A stretch of DNA of 64,000 nt from an uncultured Christensenella sp. (GTDB lineage: Bacteria > Bacillota > Clostridia > Christensenellales > UBA1750), in the NCBI GenBank assembly GCA_905193155.1, contig CAJJNQ010000001.1, forward strand, positions 57,019-121,018. The letters are read 5' to 3'. The translations under genes were made by a program, and so were the position numbers. The notes below the pieces were generated by a model. It was not told the origin of the DNA, did not search any database, and saw nothing but the letters and a program-made list of their open reading frames with translations. Numbering within the stretch: the stretch's first letter is position 1; each line of letters begins with the position of its first letter. Positions 26,426 to 34,769 of this stretch are shown piece by piece.

Positions 26426-26940
26426 TCACCAGGGAATTTCAATGTTCATCCAGTCGCGCAGCGCAAGGCGGTTCTCGTCGGAATGCTTGTAGGATTCCGG
26501 CTCGTTGCTGCGGTTGCGGGTAAAGTATTCCACTGCGTATTCGCCCGCCCTTTCCGGCGCGGCTGCGGGATCCTTGCAGTAATCCTTTCGGGCGCAGGCC
26601 GTTGAACAGCTGGTTCATCGCCATGTTCAGCGGCGCTTTGGAGACGTGTGCGGGATAATCGGCGCAGTCGCGCGCCGCGTTGTTGCTGCTCTGCACGGTG
26701 GTCATGCAGCAAATGCGCCTGCCCTGCCCCGCTTCCAGCAGCGGCGTCCACGCTTTCTTCATCGGATACATCCAGCGGCACCAGCGTCAGCTGCTGCGGA
26801 TATTTTTCTTGCAGCTCCTCCAGCAGCGGCAGCTCCATGAGGTACCGTCCCGCAAACACCTTCCAGCCCCGTTGCAGAAACTGTTTCACTATTTCCAGGC
26901 CGATATTCCGATCCGCCCCGGAAACCACGGCAATCGGCAT
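26426..26940 (-). pseudogene. Decayed short-chain dehydrogenase/reductase gene
   Basis: The N-terminal Rossmann part is intact (MPIAVVSGADRNIGLEIVKQ, then LTLVPLDVSDEESV). The rest continues in other frames: SNNAARDCADYPAHVSKAPLNM (remnant of the YxxxK active site region, Y replaced by H) and NMAMNQLFNGLRPKG, ending EYFTRNRS...LRDWMNIEIPW. At least two frameshifts, one near 26745 and one near 26580, and an internal deletion are implied, since the total is short for an SDR. RBS GGGGGGAG before ATG 26940. Confidence 0.8.
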
Positions 26941-27096
26941 ATACACTCCCCCCCTCTTTCCGATTCGGTTTCATACGGCCCTGTTTTCAAATAATTACCT
27001 ATTTTTATTCTATAGGATTTGTCATTCTGAATCAATCACATACAGATTTCCCCTTCAAAAAATGCAGGATTAACAAATTCATCATGCATTTTGCTC

Positions 27097-27126
27097 TTGA
27101 CAACCTTCCCTTTTTCGATGTAGAAT
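27097..27126 (+). promoter_or_regulatory. Promoter of the glutamate synthase operon
   Basis: TTGACA (27097-27102), 18-bp spacer, TAGAAT (27121-27126). The region upstream to 26947 is A+T rich and holds no gene. Confidence 0.75.
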
Positions 27127-27140
27127 GTCACCCATAAATT

Positions 27141-27162
27141 TGGTGAACAAAGGGGTTCACCA
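27141..27162 (+). promoter_or_regulatory. AAAGGG hexaloop antiterminator hairpin, glutamate synthase leader
   Basis: A perfect 8-bp stem TGGTGAAC/GTTCACCA with loop AAAGGG (A1, G4). Its 3' arm GTTCACCA is also the 5' arm of the terminator 27155-27215, so the two structures exclude each other. Confidence 0.75.
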
Positions 27163-27215
27163 GATCGGTCTGTACCCAATTGCGGCGCGGACGGTCTGGT
27201 GAACTCCTTTTTTTC
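27155..27215 (+). terminator. Leader terminator of the glutamate synthase operon
   Basis: 10-bp stem GTTCACCAGA/TCTGGTGAAC around a 30-nt loop, then TCCTTTTTTT, ahead of the first gene. Confidence 0.85.
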
Positions 27216-27245
27216 ATCTTTGGGCAAGGAGGAAACAAGAAGCGT

Positions 27246-28337
27246 ATGCAACGAGAGGGTCAGATCAGGATTCCCGCGGGATGTTCGATTTCGGGCGTCA
27301 TCTCCCGTTCGGGCCAGGGCATCTGCGGCAGCGAAATCGTCCGCTCCATCGCCACCATGCACGACCGCAGCAACGGTCTGGGCGGCGGCTTTGCAGGCTA
27401 CGGCATCTATCCGCAGTACAAGGATTATTACGCCTTCCACATCTTCTACGACGATACCGCGGCGCGCAAAGCCTGCGAGGATTTTCTGGAGGAGCACTTT
27501 GACATCGTGAACCTTTCCAAGATCCCGACGCGCAAAATCCCCGCCATCACCTCCGAGCCGATGATCTGGCGCTATTTTGTCCGTCCTCTGCACACCAAAC
27601 TGGAATCCTCTCAGCTGGACGAGCAGGAATTCACCTCCCAGTGCGTCATCCGCATCAATTCCGGCATCGAGGGCGCGTTCGTTTTTTCCAGCGGAAAAAA
27701 CATGGGCGTGTTCAAGGCGGTGGGCTATCCCGAAGACGTGGGCGAGTTCTACCGGCTGGAAGAATACGAGGGCTACTGTTGGACGGCGCACGGGCGCTAT
27801 CCGACCAACACGCCCGGCTGGTGGGGCGGCGCGCACCCCTTCGCGCTGCTCGACCTTTCGGTGGTTCACAACGGTGAGATCAGCTCCTATGACGCAAACC
27901 GCCGCTGGATCGAGATGTACGGCTACAAATGCACGCTGCTGACCGATACCGAGGTCATCACCTACATCATTGACTTCCTCGTGCGCAAGAAGAAGCTCAC
28001 TTTGGAAGAAACCGCCTCGGTCATCGCCGCGCCGTTCTGGTCCACAATCGACCGGATGCCGGAGGAGCAGAAAAAGCAGCTGACATACCTTCGCGGCATG
28101 TTCGCTTCGCTCCTGATCACCGGGCCGTTTTCGATCCTGGTGGGCTTTACGGGGGGGCTGATGGCGCTCAACGACCGGCTCAAGCTCCGCTCGATGGTCA
28201 TCGGCGAAAAGGGTGACCGGGTCTATATTTCCTCTGAAGAGTGCGCCATCCGCGTACTGGAACCGGAACTGGACAAGCTCTGGTCCCCCAAGGGCGGACA
28301 GCCCGTCATCATTACCAGCAAAGGCGGTGAAGCCTGA
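27246..28337 (+). CDS. Glutamate synthase, glutaminase (class II GATase) subunit
   Basis: A 363-residue Ntn-type glutamine amidotransferase corresponding to the N-terminal part of GltB, as in archaeal-type split GOGAT. GAGYGIYPQYKDYYAFHIFYDD and HGRYPTNTPGWWGGAHPFALLDLSVVHNGEI show the glutaminase fold; the likely nucleophile is the Cys of PAGCSISGVISRSG near the N terminus, so processing of a leader peptide is expected. ATG 27246 is 13 nt past AAGGAGG. Its stop overlaps the next start (TGATG). First gene of a five-gene set producing glutamate from glutamine and 2-oxoglutarate. Confidence 0.85.
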   Translation: MQREGQIRIPAGCSISGVISRSGQGICGSEIVRSIATMHDRSNGLGGGFAGYGIYPQYKDYYAFHIFYDDTAARKACEDFLEEHFDIVNLSKIPTRKIPAITSEPMIWRYFVRPLHTKLESSQLDEQEFTSQCVIRINSGIEGAFVFSSGKNMGVFKAVGYPEDVGEFYRLEEYEGYCWTAHGRYPTNTPGWWGGAHPFALLDLSVVHNGEISSYDANRRWIEMYGYKCTLLTDTEVITYIIDFLVRKKKLTLEETASVIAAPFWSTIDRMPEEQKKQLTYLRGMFASLLITGPFSILVGFTGGLMALNDRLKLRSMVIGEKGDRVYISSEECAIRVLEPELDKLWSPKGGQPVIITSKGGEA

Positions 28338-29842
28338 TGGCCATCAATTTTTTTCCTGCCGAATATGAAGTGATCCGCAATGCCGACCGCTGTATCGCTT
28401 GCCGCGTCTGCGAACGGCAATGTGCCAACGAAGTGCACCATTACGACGCAGACCTTCAAAAGATGATCTCGGATGAGACCAAGTGCGTCTGCTGCCACCG
28501 CTGCGTGTCGCTCTGCCCCACCCGAGCCCTGAAGATCGTCAAGTCCGACAACACCTTCAAGGAAAACGCCAACTGGCAGGCGCAGACCATCACCGAGGTT
28601 TACCGTCAGGCGGGTTCGGGCGGTGTGCTGCTCTCTTCAATGGGCACGCCCAAGGGATATCCCGTCTATTGGGATAAGCTCCTCATCAACGCTTCCCAAG
28701 TGACCAACCCCTCCATCGACCCCCTGCGTGAGCCGATGGAAACCCGCATCTTCCTCGGCCGCAAAAACGATCAGATTCGCCGCGATAGCCGGGGCAATCT
28801 CATCACCGACGTGCCGCCGCAATTGCAGCTCAACGTGCCGATCCTGTTCTCCGCCATGAGCTACGGCTCGATCTCCTACAACGCACACGAATCGCTGGCC
28901 AGAGCCGCGCAGGCATTGGGAACGCTCTACAACACCGGCGAAGGCGGCCTGCATGAGGACTTCTACAAATACGGCGCCAACACCATCGTACAGGTGGCCT
29001 CCGGCCGCTTCGGCGTGCACAAGGATTACCTGCAAGCGGGCGCGGCGATTGAAATCAAGATGGGGCAGGGCGCAAAGCCCGGCATCGGCGGGCACCTGCC
29101 GGGAGCCAAGATCGTGGGCGATGTCTCGCGCACCCGCATGATTCCCGAAGGCTCCGACGCAATCTCCCCCGCGCCGCACCACGATATTTATTCCATTGAG
29201 GATCTGCACCAGCTCGTCCACTCCTTAAAAGAAGCGACGCACTATCAAAAGCCCGTCATCGTCAAAATCGCGGCAGTGCATAACGTCGCGGCCATCGCAT
29301 CGGGCATTGCGCGCTCAGGCGCGGACATCATCGCCATTGACGGCTTCCGCGGCGGCACGGGCGCTGCGCCCACCCGCATCCGCGACAACGTGGGCATCCC
29401 GATTGAGCTGGCGCTGGCGGCGGTGGATCAGCGGCTGCGCGAAGAGGGCATCCGCAACAACGTCAGCCTGATCGTGGGCGGTTCGATCCGTTCCTCCGCC
29501 GACGTGGTTAAGGCCATCTGCCTGGGCGCAGACGCGGTATATATCGCCACGGCGGCGCTGCTGGCGCTGGGCTGCCATCTGTGCCGCGCCTGTCAGGCAG
29601 GCAAGTGCAACTGGGGCATTGCGACCCAGCGTCCGGAGCTGGTCAAGCGCCTGAATCCGGAAATCGGCTATCAGCGGCTGGTCAATCTGGTCACGGCGTG
29701 GAACCATGAGATCATGGAGATGATGGGCGGCATGGGCATCAATTCCATCGAATCCATGCGCGGCAACCGCCTAATGCTGCGTGGCATCGGTCTGACCGAC
29801 CGGGAGCTTGCGATCCTCGGCGTCAAGCACGCCGGAGAATGA
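28337..29842 (+). CDS. Glutamate synthase, FMN/Fe-S synthase subunit
   Basis: A 501-residue protein: an N-terminal two-[4Fe-4S] ferredoxin-like part (CIACRVCERQC and CVCCHRCVSLCP, residues 19-62) and a FMN-binding glutamate synthase TIM barrel (FSAMSYGSISYNAHESLARAA, GEGGLHEDF, GQGAKPGIGGHLPG, IDGFRGGTGAAP, a Cys-rich CHLCRACQAGKCNWGIATQ [3Fe-4S]-type loop). It performs the 2-oxoglutarate amination half-reaction. The fused ferredoxin domain is the archaeal/clostridial arrangement. Confidence 0.93.
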   Translation: MAINFFPAEYEVIRNADRCIACRVCERQCANEVHHYDADLQKMISDETKCVCCHRCVSLCPTRALKIVKSDNTFKENANWQAQTITEVYRQAGSGGVLLSSMGTPKGYPVYWDKLLINASQVTNPSIDPLREPMETRIFLGRKNDQIRRDSRGNLITDVPPQLQLNVPILFSAMSYGSISYNAHESLARAAQALGTLYNTGEGGLHEDFYKYGANTIVQVASGRFGVHKDYLQAGAAIEIKMGQGAKPGIGGHLPGAKIVGDVSRTRMIPEGSDAISPAPHHDIYSIEDLHQLVHSLKEATHYQKPVIVKIAAVHNVAAIASGIARSGADIIAIDGFRGGTGAAPTRIRDNVGIPIELALAAVDQRLREEGIRNNVSLIVGGSIRSSADVVKAICLGADAVYIATAALLALGCHLCRACQAGKCNWGIATQRPELVKRLNPEIGYQRLVNLVTAWNHEIMEMMGGMGINSIESMRGNRLMLRGIGLTDRELAILGVKHAGE

Positions 29843-29854
29843 GGAGGATAACGG

Positions 29855-30283
29855 ATGAAGCGCATCTATGTGGAAGAAAAATGGTGCCTGGGCTGTCACC
29901 TCTGCGAATACAACTGCGCCTCTGCCAACAGCGGCATGGACGACATGGTCAAAGCGCTGAAAGATAAGCCTATCCGGCCCCGCATTCAAATTGAGGAGGG
30001 CAAGGGGGTAAACTTCGCCGTCTCCTGCCGGCACTGTGATGAGCCGCTGTGCGTCAAGGCGTGCATCTCCGGCGCGCTGAGCAAAAAGGACGGCGTGATC
30101 GTCTGCGACCGCGATCAGTGCGTCGGCTGCTACACCTGCATCCTGGTCTGTCCCTACGGCTGTATTCTGCCCACGGAGGAAGGCCCGGTGCAAAAGTGCG
30201 AGCTGTGCATGAATTCCCGCCCCGGCAAGCCCGCCTGCGTGGAAGGCTGTCCCAACCGCGCCATCGTCTACGAGGAGAGGTGA
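29855..30283 (+). CDS. 4Fe-4S ferredoxin-type electron transfer subunit
   Basis: A 142-residue HycB/DmsB-like iron-sulfur protein with four cysteine clusters (CLGCHLCEYNC, CRHCDEPLCVKAC, CVGCYTCILVCPYGC, CELCMNS...CVEGCP). It probably carries electrons between the adjoining FAD oxidoreductase and the FMN synthase subunit. Spaced 12 bp after the synthase gene and 5 bp before the next gene; RBS GAGGAGG. Confidence 0.88.
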   Translation: MKRIYVEEKWCLGCHLCEYNCASANSGMDDMVKALKDKPIRPRIQIEEGKGVNFAVSCRHCDEPLCVKACISGALSKKDGVIVCDRDQCVGCYTCILVCPYGCILPTEEGPVQKCELCMNSRPGKPACVEGCPNRAIVYEER

Positions 30284-30288
30284 AGCAC

Positions 30289-31521
30289 ATGAAATACGTC
30301 ATCATCGGCAATTCCGCGGCAGCCATCGGCGCAGTGGAGGGCATCCGCCAAATCGACGCGGCCTCCCCCATCGTGCTGATCTCCAAAGAGCCGCATCACA
30401 CCTATTCCCGCCCGCTGATCTCCTATCTGCTCTGGGGCAAGACCGACGAGCGGCGCATGAAATACCGTCCGGATGATTTTTACGAAGTCAACCATGTGCA
30501 GGCGCTGTTGGGGCGCGCCGCCGCCTCCATCGATGCAAAAACGCGCGCGGTCATCTTGGAGGACGACGAGCGCATCCCTTACGATAAGCTGCTGCTGGCG
30601 ACCGGCTCCACGCCCTTCGTGCCGCCGATGGCCGGACTGGAAAAGGTCAAACGCCGCCACGCTTTTCTGACGCTGGACGATGCAAAGGCATTGGAGCGTG
30701 ACCTTGCTTCCGACAGCCGCGTGCTGATTGTCGGCGCGGGCCTGATCGGCATGAAGTGCGCCGAGGGCATCCGCCACCTCTGCAAGGAAATGACCATTGT
30801 CGATCTCGCACCGCGCGTGCTGCCCGCTGTGCTGGATGAGACTGGCTCTGCCATCGTACAGAAGCAAATGGAAGCGCAGGGCATTTCCTTCCGTCTGGCC
30901 GACAGTGTGGCAGAATTCACGGAAGATACTGCGACGCTCAAAAGCGGTGAGGCGATTCCCTTTGACGTGCTGGTGCTGGCGGTAGGTGTCCGGCCGAACA
31001 CCGCTCTGGCCGAAAGTGCCGGATGCGAAGTACGCCGCGGCATTGTGACCGACCAGAATCAGCGGACTACCGTGCCCGACCTCTATGCCGCGGGCGACTG
31101 TACACTTTCCCATGACCTGACCAGTGGGCAGGATAAAATTCTCGCGCTGCTGCCCAATGCCTATTTGCAGGGCGAAACAGCGGGCATTTCGATGGCGGGC
31201 GGCGCGCATCCTTACGACAAGGCGATGCCCGTCAACGCAGGCGGCTTCTTCGGGCTGCACATCGCTACCTGCGGCGACTTAAACGGCGAGAGTTTCATCA
31301 CGCAGAGTGAAAACAGCTACAAGCGCCTCGTCGTGCGGGACAATCGGCTGGTGGGCTTTATCCTGATCGGGGACATTGCCCGCGCAGGCATTTACACCTC
31401 GCTGGTGCGCGAGCAGACCCCGCTGAATACCCTTGATTTTGATTTGATCCGTGAAAAGCCGCAGCTGATGGCCTTCGGTTCGGCTGCGCGCGCACAAAAG
31501 CTGGGAGGTGCAAAGGCATGA
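30289..31521 (+). CDS. FAD/NAD(P)-dependent oxidoreductase of the glutamate synthase operon
   Basis: A 410-residue flavoprotein of the pyridine nucleotide-disulphide oxidoreductase family. The FAD-binding start is YVIIGNSAAAIGAVEGIR, the NAD(P) site VLIVGAGLIGMKCAEGI, and the second FAD motif TVPDLYAAGDC. It resembles NADH oxidase/nitrite-reductase-type enzymes more than GltD. It is likely the electron entry module for this GOGAT. ATG 30289 follows GGAGAGGTGA; its stop overlaps the GXGXG gene (ATGA). Confidence 0.88.
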   Translation: MKYVIIGNSAAAIGAVEGIRQIDAASPIVLISKEPHHTYSRPLISYLLWGKTDERRMKYRPDDFYEVNHVQALLGRAAASIDAKTRAVILEDDERIPYDKLLLATGSTPFVPPMAGLEKVKRRHAFLTLDDAKALERDLASDSRVLIVGAGLIGMKCAEGIRHLCKEMTIVDLAPRVLPAVLDETGSAIVQKQMEAQGISFRLADSVAEFTEDTATLKSGEAIPFDVLVLAVGVRPNTALAESAGCEVRRGIVTDQNQRTTVPDLYAAGDCTLSHDLTSGQDKILALLPNAYLQGETAGISMAGGAHPYDKAMPVNAGGFFGLHIATCGDLNGESFITQSENSYKRLVVRDNRLVGFILIGDIARAGIYTSLVREQTPLNTLDFDLIREKPQLMAFGSAARAQKLGGAKA

Positions 31522-32243
31522 CGCGCTTGGATGTGAAAAATCTCCGCTTCCGTCAGGTCAATGAGAAGATCGAAGACACGGAAGATCGGGACATCGTGCT
31601 GGAAAACGTCTGTGGACAGCGCTATATCGGCGCGGGCTCGTCCGGGCGGCACATCGTCATCGAGGGCGTGCCGGGCAATGCGCTGGGCGCTTATCTGGAC
31701 GGCACGCAGATCGAGACCTGCGGCAACGCGCAGGACGCGACCGGCGACACCATGAACGCCGGGCAGATCACCATCGCGGGCTCTTCCGGCGATGCAACGG
31801 GCTACGCCATGCGCGGGGGACGCATCTTCGTGCGCGGCAATGTGGGCTATCGCGCCGGCATTCACATGAAGGCCTATCAGGAGAAGGTGCCGGTCATCAT
31901 CGTCGGCGGTGAAACCGGCTGCTTTCTTGGAGAATACCAGGCAGGCGGGCTGATCGTGGTGCTGGGGCTGAACACCTCCGGCAAAGCGCCGGTAGACGCC
32001 TTCTGCGCCACGGGCATGCACGGCGGCAGCATCTTTCTGCGCAGCGACGTGCTGCCGGACGATCTGCCCGATCAGGTGGTTGCGCACCGTGCCGAAAAGG
32101 CCGACCTGGAGGTCATTCGGCCGCACGTTCACGACTTCTGCGCCGCGTTCGGCCTGGACGAAAACGCCGTGATGGATCACCCCTTTTATTGCCTGAAACC
32201 TAACACAAATAACCCCTATAAACAGCTTTACACGCAAAACTGA
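31518..32243 (+). CDS. Glutamate synthase GXGXG-domain subunit
   Basis: A 241-residue beta-helix protein equivalent to the C-terminal domain of GltB. Repeated GxxGxxxG turns (GNALGAYLDG, GNAQDATGDTMNAG, GSSGDATGYAMRGG, GNVGYRAGIHM) are visible. In fused GOGAT this domain stabilises the synthase-glutaminase interface. Last gene of the five-gene operon; the next promoter overlaps its 3' end. Confidence 0.9.
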   Translation: MTRLDVKNLRFRQVNEKIEDTEDRDIVLENVCGQRYIGAGSSGRHIVIEGVPGNALGAYLDGTQIETCGNAQDATGDTMNAGQITIAGSSGDATGYAMRGGRIFVRGNVGYRAGIHMKAYQEKVPVIIVGGETGCFLGEYQAGGLIVVLGLNTSGKAPVDAFCATGMHGGSIFLRSDVLPDDLPDQVVAHRAEKADLEVIRPHVHDFCAAFGLDENAVMDHPFYCLKPNTNNPYKQLYTQN

Positions 32244-32255
32244 TTGCTGTATAAT
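32227..32255 (+). promoter_or_regulatory. Promoter of the GNAT-GS-like-ANTAR operon
   Basis: TTTACA (32227-32232), 17-bp spacer, TATAAT (32250-32255), overlapping the end of the GXGXG gene. No terminator hairpin or AAAG hexaloop found in the short leader. Confidence 0.7.
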
Positions 32256-32315
32256 GGGATGAAAATTTTTCAAAAGCCTTTGCGGGCTGCCGCGGAGGCG
32301 AAGGGAGAGTATGCG

Positions 32316-32819
32316 ATGATCCGACCGGCCGTTTCAACCGACCTTGACACACTGGAGGGAATCTATCGCTCCGCGCGGGAGTTCATGCACCGCAGCGGCA
32401 ATCCCTCCCAGTGGACGGGAAACTATCCCTCCCGCGAAATACTGCTTGAAGATATCGCATCCGGAGCCCTTTGCGCCGTGACGGACGGAAAATCCGTACA
32501 CGGCGCGTTTGTGTTGAAGCCCGGTCCCGACCCGACCTACGCTGTCATCGACGGCGCGTGGCAGAGCGATGCGCCCTACGCCGCCATTCACCGGGTGGCC
32601 GGCGACGGGCTGACGCGCGGCGTGTTTCACGAATGTGCGGAATACGCCAAGGCGTGCTGGGCGAGTCTTCGGATCGACACGCACCGGGACAACCTCCCGA
32701 TGCAGCGTCACATTCTCCGCGAGGGTTTTGTTTACTGCGGCGTGATCCGCACTCGGGACGGCACGGAACGCCTGGCCTATCAATGGGACGCTCCGTACAG
32801 AAGGGAGAAGCAAGCATGA
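32316..32819 (+). CDS. GNAT family N-acetyltransferase
   Basis: A 167-residue GNAT enzyme (MIRPAVSTDLDTLEGIYRSAREFM...), with the late LRIDTHRDNLPMQRHILREGFVYCGVI segment typical of the C-terminal GNAT fold; the acetyl-CoA loop is degenerate. Substrate unknown. ATG 32316 has GGGAGAG at about 8 nt. It is first in a three-gene operon with a glutamine synthetase paralogue and an ANTAR protein, its stop overlapping the next ATG (ATGA), so it may act on a nitrogen metabolite. Confidence 0.82.
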   Translation: MIRPAVSTDLDTLEGIYRSAREFMHRSGNPSQWTGNYPSREILLEDIASGALCAVTDGKSVHGAFVLKPGPDPTYAVIDGAWQSDAPYAAIHRVAGDGLTRGVFHECAEYAKACWASLRIDTHRDNLPMQRHILREGFVYCGVIRTRDGTERLAYQWDAPYRREKQA

Positions 32820-34036
32820 GTTTCACCGACAGCGAGGTGCTGCAATTCGTAGCGGAAAACGGCGTCAAGTTCATCCGCCTTGCGTTCTGCGACGCATTCG
32901 GCACGCTGAAAAATATCGCCATCATGGCGGACGAGCTGCCCCGCGCCTTCGAGTGCGGCGTTCCCTTTGACGCGGGACTGGTGCGCGGCTTTGCCGGTTC
33001 CACCCCGGCGGACATGGTGCTGCACCCCGACGCCTCCACCCTGGAGGTGCTGCCCTGGCGGCCGCAGACGGGGCGCGTGGCGCGGTTCTACTGCTCCATC
33101 ACCGACAGCGCCGGCCGTCCCTTCGCGCAGGACAGCCGCCTGCTGCTTCGCAACGCCGCAGAGCGCGCCGCGCAGAAGGGCTTTACCTTCCGCTTCGGCG
33201 CAAAGTGCGAATTCTACCTTTTCCGTCTGGATGAAAACGGCGACCCGACCACCGTCCCGCACGATCGGGCGGGCTTCCTGGACGTCGCGCCGCTCGACCG
33301 CGGGGAAAACGTCCGCCGCGACATCTGCCTGACGCTGGAAGAGATGGGCATCCGTCCCGTTTCCTCCCATCACGAAATGGGGCCGGGGCAAAACGAAATC
33401 GCCATTGAGGCCTACGATCCGCTGACGGCGGCAGATCACTGCGTCACCTTCCGCAACCTGGTGGGCACCATCGCCGCGCGCAACGGTCTTTCCGCCCACA
33501 TGGGGCCCAAGCCTCTGCCCAGCTGGGACGGCAGCGGCTTCCACATCAGTCTTTCCGCCAGCCGCGACGGACGCAGCCTGTTCCTGCCGGACGAAAACGG
33601 TGTCCTTCCGACCGAAGGGCAATCCTTTCTGGCGGGCGTGCTGCACCACATTCCCGCCATGACGCTGCTGCTGAACAGCTCCGCCGCCTCCTATGAGCGC
33701 CTGGGCAACCACGACGCGCTGAAGGACGTGGGCTGGAGCAGCATCGGCCGCGGCCAGTTGGTGCGCCTGCCGATGCCGCGCGGCAATTCCGCGCGCATGG
33801 AGCTGCGCTCACCGGACAACCTCTGCAACCCCTATCTGGCCTATGCGCTGGTGATGGCGGCAGGGCTGGACGGCATTGAAAAGGGCTTGGCGCTCTGCGC
33901 GCCGGATCGCCCGACGGGGATTTCCCTGCCGGATACCTTGCAGCAGGCTGCCGTGCTGGCCAGCGAATCGCCGTTCCTCAAAACGGTACTGCCGGAAGGC
34001 ACGCTGCGGGCGTATCTTGCGATGGGGCTGCGCTAA
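32816..34036 (+). CDS. Divergent glutamine synthetase (GSI-like) paralogue
   Basis: A 406-residue GlnA-like protein, shorter than typical GSI (about 440-470). Recognisable blocks: VKFIRLAFCDAFGTLKN, FRFGAKCEFYLFRLDE, HHEMGPGQNEIAIEAYD, MGPKPLPSWDGSGFHISLS, RMELRSPDNLCNPYLAYAL. The canonical ExE metal pair of GS reads K130-C-E132, so one n2-metal Glu is Lys; GQHE is GQNE. It may be a weak GS, a gamma-glutamyl ligase or a sensor partner for the ANTAR protein next door. Overlaps GNAT by 4 bp; 48 bp before the ANTAR gene. Confidence 0.82.
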   Translation: MSFTDSEVLQFVAENGVKFIRLAFCDAFGTLKNIAIMADELPRAFECGVPFDAGLVRGFAGSTPADMVLHPDASTLEVLPWRPQTGRVARFYCSITDSAGRPFAQDSRLLLRNAAERAAQKGFTFRFGAKCEFYLFRLDENGDPTTVPHDRAGFLDVAPLDRGENVRRDICLTLEEMGIRPVSSHHEMGPGQNEIAIEAYDPLTAADHCVTFRNLVGTIAARNGLSAHMGPKPLPSWDGSGFHISLSASRDGRSLFLPDENGVLPTEGQSFLAGVLHHIPAMTLLLNSSAASYERLGNHDALKDVGWSSIGRGQLVRLPMPRGNSARMELRSPDNLCNPYLAYALVMAAGLDGIEKGLALCAPDRPTGISLPDTLQQAAVLASESPFLKTVLPEGTLRAYLAMGLR

Positions 34037-34084
34037 AGTCAGGCACAAAGGATTTCATTTGCGGAAAGGAGGGAAAGCGGGAAC

Positions 34085-34651
34085 ATGCAGGCACTATTGG
34101 TATCTTCCGGCGAAAAGGGCCGCGCGATACTCACGGAGCTGATGCGCGGCGCGGGCCCGTTCGACTTTACGGTTGCGGGCAGCGGCAGCGAAGCGCGCCG
34201 TCTCTCCGCCGAAATGGAATACGACCTGATTGTGATCAACGCCCCGCTTTCCGACGAATACGGCGACGGTCTTTCGATGACCCTCGCCATGGATACCTCC
34301 TCCGGCATTCTGCTGCTGGTTCGCGCCGAAAACGAGGACGAAGTGTCCTCCAAGGTGGAGGACATGGGCGTGATGGTGCTGGGCAAGCCGCTCGGCCGCG
34401 CAATGTTCTATCAGGCGCTGAAGATGGTCACGGCGGCGCACCGCCGCATAATGGGGCTCAAAAGCGAGAACCTCCAGCTGCAAAAGAAGATCGATGAGAT
34501 CCGCCTGGTGGATCGCGCCAAATGCGCGCTGATTCAGTATCTCTCCATGACGGAAGCGCAGGCGCACCGTTACATCGAAAAACAGGCGATGGACCGCCGC
34601 ATCACGCGCGGTCGCGTCGCCCAGTCCATCATCGAAATCTATGAGCAATAA
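34085..34651 (+). CDS. ANTAR-domain antiterminator with pseudo-receiver (NitR-like)
   Basis: A 188-residue RNA-binding response-regulator-like protein. The N-terminal receiver-like domain (residues 1-118) has Asn52 where the phosphorylated Asp should be (DLIVINAPL) but keeps the Lys (LGKPL), so it is probably not phosphorylated. A coiled coil (LKSENLQLQKKIDEI) leads to the ANTAR domain (DRAKCALIQYLSMTEAQAHRYIEKQAMDRR to the end). ANTAR proteins bind hexaloop hairpins and prevent termination; NitR of Clostridium saccharobutylicum, encoded next to glnA, is the closest known parallel. Likely controls glnN and the glutamate synthase operon here. Confidence 0.88.
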   Translation: MQALLVSSGEKGRAILTELMRGAGPFDFTVAGSGSEARRLSAEMEYDLIVINAPLSDEYGDGLSMTLAMDTSSGILLLVRAENEDEVSSKVEDMGVMVLGKPLGRAMFYQALKMVTAAHRRIMGLKSENLQLQKKIDEIRLVDRAKCALIQYLSMTEAQAHRYIEKQAMDRRITRGRVAQSIIEIYEQ

Positions 34652-34653
34652 TC

Positions 34654-34676
34654 AAGGGGGAAGTTCCCCCTTTTTT
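34654..34676 (+). terminator. Intrinsic terminator after the ANTAR gene
   Basis: GGGGGAA/TTCCCCC hairpin followed by TTTTTT. Confidence 0.85.
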
Positions 34677-34769
34677 CTGTGCCAAAATCTGCTGAAACGG
34701 AATCAAAATTCTTGATATCCAGCATTTTTACATATTTTCTTACCAAGTGAAAAGGAGAACACAAGCACA

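Noticed and set aside
32243..32316. A hexaloop antiterminator in front of the GNAT-GS-ANTAR operon
   Set aside because: The leader is short and has neither an AAAG hexaloop hairpin nor a terminator.
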